Shown piece by piece: positions 6,389 through 11,293 of a stretch of 11,709 nt of DNA. Each line of letters opens with the position of its first letter. Position 1 is the first letter of the stretch. The notes under the pieces are model-generated. The model was not told where the DNA came from and searched no databases. It worked only from the letters and a program-made list of their open reading frames with translations. Position numbers and translations under genes: made by a program. Source of the stretch: JAWAPU01 sp038894275 (lineage in GTDB: Archaea > Nanobdellota > Nanobdellia > UBA10117); the NCBI GenBank assembly GCA_038894275.1, contig JAWAPU010000015.1, positions 1-11,709 on the forward strand, read 5' to 3'.

Positions 6389-6787
6389 ATGGCTACTTTA
6401 AAAAACTATAAAATTTTTTTAGTTTTAGCTCTTGCATTAATATTCGTGATAATGGGCTTAGTAATTATGAGTAAAACTCCTGGTAATATTAACATTTCTA
6501 AAAGTGAAGTTAAAAATAAAACAGGTTGTCTGTATTGGACTTGCCCAACAATTCCCAACGCTAAATATCCGCGAGATTGTATAGTATTATTGTGTGATAA
6601 AGAAAAGAGGTACGAAAGTTGTATAGATTTAAAGTTTAATGAGCAAACAAAAAAATATAGAGAAAATTTAGAACAATACTATGAAGAAAGTTTTGATAGA
6701 TGTGTCGGAATAGAGGTATCGGGCGAACTAAGCGTTATTGATTCTAGATTTAGAATAGATGTAGATTATGCTGCTGTTATTACTTAA
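6389..6787 (+). CDS. Membrane-anchored six-cysteine protein of unknown function
   Basis: This is a 132-residue protein that I do not recognise by name. Residues 7-27 form one strongly hydrophobic segment after a short basic N-terminus (LKNYK), so it is probably anchored with the rest outside the cell. The outside part has six cysteines (47, 52, 64, 69, 78, 105); the even number suggests disulfides. C47-LYWT-C52-P is CX4C, so it is not a thioredoxin CX2C motif. The C-terminal VSGELSVIDSRFRIDVDYAA resembles the end of an OB-fold beta-barrel, a weak impression only. The ATG fits a TATA box 25 bases upstream and there is no better start. It is followed 46 bases later by SppA on the same strand, and the two may be co-transcribed. 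Confidence 0.75.
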   Translation: MATLKNYKIFLVLALALIFVIMGLVIMSKTPGNINISKSEVKNKTGCLYWTCPTIPNAKYPRDCIVLLCDKEKRYESCIDLKFNEQTKKYRENLEQYYEESFDRCVGIEVSGELSVIDSRFRIDVDYAAVIT

Positions 6788-6833
6788 TTAGGACTAGTTA
6801 TTTTCAAATACCTATATTTTCATTATCAAAAAA

Positions 6834-7733
6834 ATGGTGCAAAAAAATAAAAAGCAAAGTACTAGTAAAAGAATTTTAGCAATATTTGCATTTATACTAA
6901 TAACATCCGGGTTAGTTTTAGCAGCAATAAAATTGCAACAGAGCGACCTTAAACCAAAAATTGCGGTAATTCCAATCAAAGGAGAAATAGGTTTTAGTGA
7001 TTCTACAGATCCCATATACATAACAAAAACCTTGCAAAAAATAGATGAAGATGTTAGGTATAAAGCGATAATTTTAGACATAAATTCTCCTGGTGGGAGT
7101 GTTGTTGCCTCAAAGCAAATTGCTGAAGCTATTAAAAGAACAAAAAAACCGATCGTTGCGCTAATAAGAGAAGTTGGCGCAAGCGGTGCTCTTTGGGTTG
7201 CTGTTTCGGCAGATAAAGTAGTTGCAGACCCTGCATCAATAACAGGGAGCATTGGTGTTACTGCTTCATATTTATCTTTCGAAAAGTTAATGGAAAAATA
7301 TGGCATAACTTACAACAGACTTGTAACAGGAGAATATAAAGATATTGGCTCCCCATATAAAGAACTTACACCAAAAGAAAAAGAAAAATTAATGGAAAAA
7401 ATAGAATACATAAAAAATATATTTGTACAGGTTATTGCTGAAAATAGAAATTTGTCAAAAGAATTTGTTGAAAATATTTCAACTGGAGAAATTTGGCTGG
7501 GTGTTGAAGCGCAAAAATATGGCATAGTGGACTATTTAGGTGGCGAGGAAGAAGCCAAAATGGTTGCCGAAAAATTGGCGAATATTACTAACGCAAAATT
7601 ACAAATAATCGAAAAGAAAATAACAATTGAAAATTTGTTTACTGGAAACGAAAATTCTTTTGCGTACTGGTTTGGAAAAGGTTTCGCTGCTGCATTTATA
7701 AACTTAAAAGTAAATTCTGTTTTACTCAACTAA
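6834..7733 (+). CDS. sppA: SppA-type signal peptide peptidase (serine protease family S49)
   Basis: This is a 299-residue membrane-anchored serine protease. A single membrane segment at about residues 13-32 is followed by the S49 domain. Conserved landmarks are AIILDINSPGG (78-88), the nucleophile Ser117 in GASGALWVA, the segment ASITGSIGV (134-142), and the general base Lys169 in GEYKDIGSPYKEL. The Ser-Lys dyad is complete. The size matches the short, single-domain SppA of archaea and Gram-positive bacteria, which assembles as a ring and degrades leftover signal peptides and membrane protein fragments. No clear TATA box sits at the expected distance, so it may be read from the promoter at 6360. 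It converges on the lipid kinase gene with one base between their ends. Confidence 0.94.
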   Translation: MVQKNKKQSTSKRILAIFAFILITSGLVLAAIKLQQSDLKPKIAVIPIKGEIGFSDSTDPIYITKTLQKIDEDVRYKAIILDINSPGGSVVASKQIAEAIKRTKKPIVALIREVGASGALWVAVSADKVVADPASITGSIGVTASYLSFEKLMEKYGITYNRLVTGEYKDIGSPYKELTPKEKEKLMEKIEYIKNIFVQVIAENRNLSKEFVENISTGEIWLGVEAQKYGIVDYLGGEEEAKMVAEKLANITNAKLQIIEKKITIENLFTGNENSFAYWFGKGFAAAFINLKVNSVLLN

Positions 7734-7734
7734 A

Positions 7735-8457
7735 TCAAAAACACAAATAAAGGATCCAAATTGCTAATGCCACAGCAAATGGAATAATTATGTTATCATC
7801 AATTTCTGGTATTATTTCTGCCAAAGTGCCAATCAATGCGGTAAAAGTAGCAATAATCAAAACGTTTGTAAAAGCAAAAGTTGGAAAAAAGATAAGAAAA
7901 ACAATAGTCGAAATAAACGTACTAATAAAAAAGCCAACAGCGCCTTCTAAAGTTTTCTTACTTTTAAATAGCCTTACTTTTCCAAATTTTTTCCCTATTA
8001 AAGCGGCAACCGTATCTCCAAAACACAAAGCCAAAATTCCAAAAGTTGCAATAGTCGACCCGAAAAAAGATAGTGCTAAAAAAATAGATAAAATTGCTTT
8101 GAAGCTAGCTTGAAATGGCTGCTCTTCTTCTTTTCTGAGAAAATTTTTCAAAAAGTTTATTATTGTCTTCTCAAATTCTCTTGCTTTTTCTTTTGCTAAG
8201 TGCTCTGGCAAGCCAATTTCCGCATATATAGTTTGGTACGCTTTAACTCTCCACTTTCTTGTAAAATACCAGTTACCAATTAAAATCAAAATTAAAAGAA
8301 TACCTATTATTTTAATTGCAAGTTTTTCTTCAAATAATACTAAAAACAAAAGAGCCAAAAGGCTAAAACTGTGTGCTGCTTTTCTTTTAAGCTCAAAAAA
8401 AAGTTGCTTTTCTTTTTCTTTCAATTTTGTTTTGAAATTTGAAAATTTTTTACCCAT
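7735..8457 (-). CDS. DGK1/dolichol-kinase-like membrane lipid kinase
   Basis: This is a 240-residue multi-pass membrane protein. It has the family's three marks: ELKRKAAH (22-29, the E-x-x-RK-x-x-H motif), CFGDTVAALIGKKFGK with KSKKTLEG (145-172, the GD-x-x-A-x-x-x-G-x-x-x-G ... K-x-x-EG motif) and PEIDDNIIIPFA (217-228, the E-x-x-x-DDN-x-x-x-P motif). Hydrophobic helices lie near 30-64, 119-145, 174-195 and 198-215, and at the end. The family includes yeast diacylglycerol kinase Dgk1, dolichol kinase and plant phytol kinase, which are mostly CTP-dependent. In an archaeon the substrate could be dolichol, a geranylgeranyl alcohol for salvage, or a dialkylglycerol; the sequence does not decide. 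A TATA-like box is centred about 27 bases before the ATG. Confidence 0.85.
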   Translation of the reverse strand: MGKKFSNFKTKLKEKEKQLFFELKRKAAHSFSLLALLFLVLFEEKLAIKIIGILLILILIGNWYFTRKWRVKAYQTIYAEIGLPEHLAKEKAREFEKTIINFLKNFLRKEEEQPFQASFKAILSIFLALSFFGSTIATFGILALCFGDTVAALIGKKFGKVRLFKSKKTLEGAVGFFISTFISTIVFLIFFPTFAFTNVLIIATFTALIGTLAEIIPEIDDNIIIPFAVALAIWILYLCF

Positions 8458-8478
8458 TAATTAAAAAAAGAAGAATAA

Positions 8479-8489
8479 ATTTTAAAAGC
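8479..8489 (-). promoter_or_regulatory. TATA box for the lipid kinase gene
   Basis: GCTTTTAAAAT on the minus strand is centred about 27 bases before the ATG at 8457, so the transcript would start at or within a base or two of the start codon. It separates this gene from the TrmB-type gene upstream on the same strand. Confidence 0.5.
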
Positions 8490-8492
8490 TAA

Positions 8493-9302
8493 TCACTGTT
8501 CTTTTCCATTTTTACTTTTCCAAAAATTTTCGAACATTTCTTGTACTGCAGAAGTAAATAGCGAACTTTGTGCCCACACTCCGGCATCGTATGCTGGATG
8601 AACTTTTGTATCGTCCGTTAACATAAATAAAATATGCTTGCCGTCTACTATTACGAATCTGCTATTGATTTCTTTTACAGGTTTAAGTTCTGCAATACCT
8701 TCTAATTTTTTTGCCGCCTCTTTGTTTTTCTCTGTTAATGGTGCAATAATTTTTATTTTTACACCCTTTGCTTTTGCTTTTTCGAGTAACGGTTTTAGTG
8801 CGCGCACTTTTCTGTTCAAACCTTCTTCTGTTGTAACTATGCTTATTTGATTTTGTGCTTCTTTCAAAAGAGAAATTAGATGGTCGTAAATGTTGTGCCT
8901 GCCTTTTAAAGTGCCGCAAAAATCAGTTGGTTGTAAAGGTTCTGTACCTTGTTTGTAAAGCAGTGACAGCTCTTTTAAAATGTCTGAATCCTTAAGTTCG
9001 TTTAGTCTTTTTATTTTTTCTTCAGTCGTTTCAGAAAGTCTTCTTACTACTCTATCACAAATTTCGTTTGGTGCAATTGCAAGGTAACGAATCGGTTTTT
9101 CTGGCTTTACCATTATAAACCCTTTTCTCTCTAAAGTTTCTAAAACATCGTAGGTTCTGCTTCTCGGTACGTCTGCTATGTCTGAAAGTTCACCAGCTGT
9201 CGAAACTCCTCTGCTCAAAAGTGCGGTCCATAATTTTGTTTCATACAAATTTAAACCAAACGCACGCCTTAATTTGTTTAGTAATTCATCGCTTACTATC
9301 AT
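8493..9302 (-). CDS. TrmB-family transcriptional regulator
   Basis: This is a 269-residue regulator. Residues 8-78 form the TrmB winged helix: FGLNLYETKLWTALLSRGV, then the recognition-helix region ADVPRSRTYDVLETLERKGF and the wing ending IRYLAIAP. A coiled segment (about 83-118) probably mediates dimerisation. The C-terminal part (about 130-264) has a PLD-like sensor fold, ending with NSRFVIVDGKHILFMLTDD and AGVWAQSSLFTSAVQEMF, typical of this class. Known relatives control sugar uptake and metabolism; the ligand here cannot be read from sequence. It is divergent from a membrane protein gene, a candidate target. Its ATG is preceded by a strong Shine-Dalgarno sequence, unlike its neighbours. 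Confidence 0.93.
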   Translation of the reverse strand: MIVSDELLNKLRRAFGLNLYETKLWTALLSRGVSTAGELSDIADVPRSRTYDVLETLERKGFIMVKPEKPIRYLAIAPNEICDRVVRRLSETTEEKIKRLNELKDSDILKELSLLYKQGTEPLQPTDFCGTLKGRHNIYDHLISLLKEAQNQISIVTTEEGLNRKVRALKPLLEKAKAKGVKIKIIAPLTEKNKEAAKKLEGIAELKPVKEINSRFVIVDGKHILFMLTDDTKVHPAYDAGVWAQSSLFTSAVQEMFENFWKSKNGKEQ

Positions 9303-9306
9303 GTGG

Positions 9307-9318
9307 CCTCCTCCTTTT
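9307..9318 (-). promoter_or_regulatory. Strong Shine-Dalgarno sequence of the TrmB-family gene
   Basis: On the minus strand AAAAGGAGGAGG ends 4 bases before the ATG at 9302. It contains two overlapping GGAGG cores and fixes this ATG as the start. It is the only clear ribosome binding site I see in the window. Confidence 0.85.
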
Positions 9319-9330
9319 TGAGAAAATAAA

Positions 9331-9360
9331 AGTTACTACTTTATATATGTTACGCTAACT
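9331..9360 (-). promoter_or_regulatory. TATA box of the TrmB-family gene with flanking repeats
   Basis: The box ATATATAAAG (9349-9340 on the minus strand) lies about 43 bases before the ATG, leaving room for a leader of about 17-20 bases with the Shine-Dalgarno sequence. AGTTA at 9331-9335 and TAACT at 9356-9360 form an inverted pair around it, and GTTAC occurs twice in direct orientation (9332-9336, 9349-9353). This is a plausible site for autoregulation, but the arms are short. Confidence 0.45.
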
Positions 9361-9385
9361 TTCTCTCTAAGAAGGACTAAAAAGA

Positions 9386-9393
9386 TTTTTAAA
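9386..9393 (+). promoter_or_regulatory. TATA box for the membrane protein at 9416
   Basis: TTTTTAAA is centred about 26 bases before the ATG at 9416, predicting a leaderless transcript. It is divergent from the TrmB-family promoter about 40 bases away. Confidence 0.55.
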
Positions 9394-9415
9394 CTTAAAA
9401 GATGTAAAAGAAATA

Positions 9416-10108
9416 ATGAAAAAATTTGATTCTGTGGACGTGTTTAAAAATTCATTTAAAATACTTTTTAAAAATTTAGAACTAATGATTTTAATGCTTT
9501 TTCCAGTATTAGTTTTTATTGGCTGCCTTATTTTCTTTATACTAAAAGCAGGCCGAACATCGCCAATAATTTTCTTAGCAGAAACTACTACAAATTTGGC
9601 TTCACTATTCCCAAGTATAAGTTCAAGCCTAATATTGAGCTTAATTTTAATAATATTTATGATTTTTATAATGTTATTTGTCGATGCTGCAATTATTCTA
9701 AAAACTCATAGCTTGATTCAAAGACAAAAAACTTCTTGGCAAGAAATTTTTTCTAATGCTGGGAAACGCATACCAAAATTTTTTATAAGCGCTTTACTTG
9801 TATCGATCTTTGTAGCAGCAGGTATTTTCGCTTTAATTATTCCTGGTATATACTTGTCAATAAAATTTGCTTTATTTAAACCTGCGGTTGTTTTAAACAA
9901 AAAAGGTTTTGGTGTAGCAGAAGCTTGGAAATTGAGTAAAGGAAATTGGTGGGGTATCTTTATCGTATATTTGCTTTTTACTATGACAAGCTTTCTTTTG
10001 GTATTTATTCCCTTTATAGGTGTTTTAATTCAAATTTTCTTAATTCGTCCGGCGCAAAATATTGCTCTAACTTTAATTTATCACCAGCTTAAAAAACCTA
10101 ATGATTAA
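9416..10108 (+). CDS. Multi-pass membrane protein, glycerophosphodiesterase-membrane-domain-like
   Basis: This is a 230-residue integral membrane protein. It begins MKKFDSVDVFKNSFKILFKN, an amphipathic helix, followed by hydrophobic segments near residues 22-44, 70-96, 121-152 and 178-221, the longer ones probably holding two helices. The central stretch IPGIYLSIKFALFKPAVVL followed by GFGVAEAWKLSKGNWW is the hallmark of a large family of prokaryotic membrane proteins related to YciC and to the membrane domain of some glycerophosphodiester phosphodiesterases. There the pattern is PG-x-Y-(L/W)-x-x-(R/K)-(F/W) ... A-x-x-x-S-x-x-x-x-x-G. No catalytic domain is present. The function is unknown, probably envelope-related. 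It is divergent from the TrmB-family regulator, which may control it, and converges on the winged-helix gene at 10119 with 10 bases between their ends. Confidence 0.8.
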   Translation: MKKFDSVDVFKNSFKILFKNLELMILMLFPVLVFIGCLIFFILKAGRTSPIIFLAETTTNLASLFPSISSSLILSLILIIFMIFIMLFVDAAIILKTHSLIQRQKTSWQEIFSNAGKRIPKFFISALLVSIFVAAGIFALIIPGIYLSIKFALFKPAVVLNKKGFGVAEAWKLSKGNWWGIFIVYLLFTMTSFLLVFIPFIGVLIQIFLIRPAQNIALTLIYHQLKKPND

Positions 10109-10118
10109 AAATTTTAAA

Positions 10119-10640
10119 TTAAAATAATTGAAGCTTATCTTTTTGTACCAGATTCATATCTTGCATTTTTTGGAAGAAATCTCGAGTAATGAGAATGTAA
10201 TTTGGTTTAACTCCTGTTTTATTAAATATGAGTTGTGCAATTTCTGCGATATCGCTTTCCTTAAGAATATCCGAAACAATAAATATTTTTTTATCTCTGT
10301 CTTGGTAAGCAGTATACGCACCTCCAAAGCGCTCTTTTAATGTTGATTTGAATAGTTCTAATGGATCTGAGGGCGTACCAAATATTAAATTATGCACTTC
10401 ATGATATATGGGCGCTTCTTTATTTATACTATATAAAACAAATTTTTCAAATTCTTTTTTTTGAACTAATCCAAGAGATGCAAGCTTTTGAATTATTCGA
10501 TAGGTTGTAGCTAATGGAACGCCAGTTTCCTTTGAAAGATCGCGTATATAAAAATTGCCAGGCTTTAATAAAAGTATGCGCAAAATATCTACCGTCTTTT
10601 TATCAAATAAACTTGCAAGTAGCGCAGTTTTTTCTTCCAT
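10119..10640 (-). CDS. Winged-helix transcriptional regulator
   Basis: This is a 173-residue protein. The N-terminal half (about residues 10-73) is a winged helix-turn-helix: FDKKTVDILRILLLKPGNFY, the HTH IRDLSKETGVPLATTYRIIQ, KLASLGLVQK, and a wing ending FVLYSIN. This resembles MarR/ArsR-like and TrmB-like archaeal regulators. The C-terminal half (about 95-173) appears to be a small alpha/beta domain (IFIVSDI ... NYILITRDFF) with no motif I recognise; it may bind a ligand or form the dimer. The ATG at 10640 has no Shine-Dalgarno sequence and no TATA box at leaderless distance; the 252 bases upstream hold hairpins and palindromes. It may bind those palindromes to control itself, which is inference. 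Confidence 0.85.
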   Translation of the reverse strand: MEEKTALLASLFDKKTVDILRILLLKPGNFYIRDLSKETGVPLATTYRIIQKLASLGLVQKKEFEKFVLYSINKEAPIYHEVHNLIFGTPSDPLELFKSTLKERFGGAYTAYQDRDKKIFIVSDILKESDIAEIAQLIFNKTGVKPNYILITRDFFQKMQDMNLVQKDKLQLF

Positions 10641-10652
10641 TTTTATTTAAAA

Positions 10653-10705
10653 GAGGCCTCAGCAAGTTAAACTTGCCGAGGAGCTAGCCAGCTGCCCTAG
10701 CAGCT
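10653..10705. ncRNA. GC-rich double-hairpin element, candidate structured RNA or leader
   Basis: 31 of 53 bases are G or C, against about 30% around it. The first hairpin is CCTC-A-GCAAGT-TAA-ACTTGC-C-GAGG (10657-10681), ten pairs with one A-C mismatch. The second is AGCTGC-CCTA-GCAGCT (10690-10705). An alternative stem GCTAG/CTAGC (10683-10687 with 10697-10701) excludes the second. On the minus strand the first hairpin is followed by CCTCTTTT and lies 16 bases before the ATG of the winged-helix gene. A GC-rich island in an AT-rich archaeal spacer is a known sign of structured RNA. The strand is not proven; it could also be a 5' leader structure or an attenuator. Confidence 0.4.
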
Positions 10706-10746
10706 TTCATTATCAGGCGCTTCATAAATATAAATGTTTCGGTTTT

Positions 10747-10793
10747 AGAAATATATTTCTTTAAATGAAACATGTTTCTGGAACTATGTTCCA
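10747..10793. promoter_or_regulatory. Three adjoining palindromes, candidate operator
   Basis: Perfect palindromes AGAAATATATTTCT (10747-10760) and GAAACATGTTTC (10767-10778) are followed immediately by TGGAAC-TAT-GTTCCA (10779-10793). All share a GAA/TTC half-site. The last one abuts the TATA-like box at 10794-10803, where a bound repressor would block initiation toward the winged-helix gene. Confidence 0.55.
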
Positions 10794-10803
10794 TTTTATA
10801 AAC
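10794..10803 (-). promoter_or_regulatory. Candidate TATA box for the winged-helix regulator
   Basis: On the minus strand GTTTATAAAA would direct transcription to start near 10772, inside the middle palindrome, giving a leader of about 130 bases that contains the double hairpin. A second candidate, at 10722-10734, would start near 10703 with a leader of about 63 bases. I cannot choose between them. Confidence 0.3.
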
Positions 10804-10840
10804 TTATTTCCAAAAATATTGCAATAAATAATAAAATCGC

Positions 10841-10880
10841 TTTCCATAGGAAATATAGGGGTGGTGTTTCATAAATGAAA
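10841..10880. repeat. Two further GAAA/TTTC inverted repeats
   Basis: TTTCC-ATA-GGAAA (10841-10853) and TTTCAT-AA-ATGAAA (10867-10880) carry the same half-site words as the palindromes at 10747-10793 but in the opposite arrangement. They lie between those palindromes and the end of the gene at 10893. Confidence 0.5.
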
Positions 10881-10884
10881 AAAA
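10878..10884 (-). terminator. T7 run after the 107-residue protein gene
   Basis: On the minus strand seven T follow the stop codon (10895-10893) by 8 bases. They lead straight into the inverted repeat TTTCAT-AA-ATGAAA. This is a plausible archaeal T-tract terminator. Confidence 0.4.
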
Positions 10885-10892
10885 GATTTTAA

Positions 10893-11216
10893 TTATCGAA
10901 TATATTCCGTATTGTTTTGCTCTGGTTTCATAGTTAAGTCGGACATTTGTTTTTGTTCTTGAGCTTTTTGCTTTTGTTCTTCAATTTCTTTTATCATTCT
11001 ATTAAGTGCTTTTTTGAGCCAAGGTCTTTGCTCAATAAAATTTTTATCAACAATACTGAAACCTTTATCATGACACCAAAATAAAGGCGTATTGTGAGCA
11101 ACTAGCCAACTTCCAATTTCTTCGTATTTTAAATGCAAATTTGCTTGTTTTACAAGGTCTATTAAGTTCACAGATATGACAGGTGTTTGTTTTTGTTCTT
11201 TCTTTTTAAATAACAT
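10893..11216 (-). CDS. Unrecognised 107-residue protein
   Basis: I do not recognise a family. The protein is soluble and charged: a basic N-terminus (MLFKKKEQKQ), a compact centre (about residues 17-70) with aromatic residues and one Cys (GSWLVAHNTPLFWCHDKGF), then a Gln/Lys/Glu-rich helix (about 72-92) likely to form a coiled coil, and a polar tail. There is no signal peptide or membrane segment. The start is well supported: an ATG with TTTATATATATAAA centred 26 bases upstream. It is divergent from the nucleotidyltransferase-like gene at 11294, with 77 bases between, and is followed by a T-run and the palindrome region. Being a real gene is likely; a role is unknown. Confidence 0.7.
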   Translation of the reverse strand: MLFKKKEQKQTPVISVNLIDLVKQANLHLKYEEIGSWLVAHNTPLFWCHDKGFSIVDKNFIEQRPWLKKALNRMIKEIEEQKQKAQEQKQMSDLTMKPEQNNTEYIR

Positions 11217-11232
11217 AAAATTTAAAATAAAC

Positions 11233-11247
11233 TTTATATATATAAAA
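11233..11247 (-). promoter_or_regulatory. TATA box for the 107-residue protein
   Basis: The symmetrical TTTATATATATAAA is centred about 26 bases before the ATG at 11216, which gives a leaderless transcript. Because it reads the same on both strands, it could in principle also act rightward, but the rightward gene has its own box at 11263. Confidence 0.6.
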
Positions 11248-11262
11248 CTTTTGAATCGAAAG

Positions 11263-11272
11263 ATATTTAAAT
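11263..11272 (+). promoter_or_regulatory. TATA box for the nucleotidyltransferase-like gene
   Basis: ATATTTAAAT is centred about 26 bases before the ATG at 11294, so the transcript is probably leaderless. Confidence 0.6.
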
Positions 11273-11293
11273 CATTATTGTAAAAAAAATAAT

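Larger units (their letters stand above)
10641..10892. other. Long non-coding spacer with hairpins and palindromes
   Basis: No credible protein-coding frame is seen on either strand across these 252 bases. Moving away from the winged-helix gene it contains a GC-rich double hairpin (10653-10705), a TATA-like stretch (10722-10734), three palindromes (10747-10793), a second TATA-like box (10794-10803), two more inverted repeats (10841-10880) and a T-run ending the next minus-strand gene. It is the longest non-coding stretch in the window and the natural control region of the gene at 10640. Confidence 0.7.

Noticed and set aside
8683..8919. A 78-residue minus-strand frame inside the TrmB-family gene
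   Set aside because: It overlaps a well-supported gene in another frame and its composition (Arg/Lys/Ser-rich) is typical of an out-of-frame reading.
10653..10725. C/D-box guide RNA on the minus strand (TGATAATGA near one end, CTGA near the other)
   Set aside because: The box C match is imperfect, no C'/D' pair is seen, and the interior is a strong hairpin, not a free guide.
10767..10803. Binding site for the redox regulator SurR (GTT-N3-AAC type)
   Set aside because: GTT and AAC words are present, but the spacing does not match the known consensus.
10747..10880. CRISPR array
   Set aside because: The repeats are short palindromes with unequal spacing and no regular spacers.
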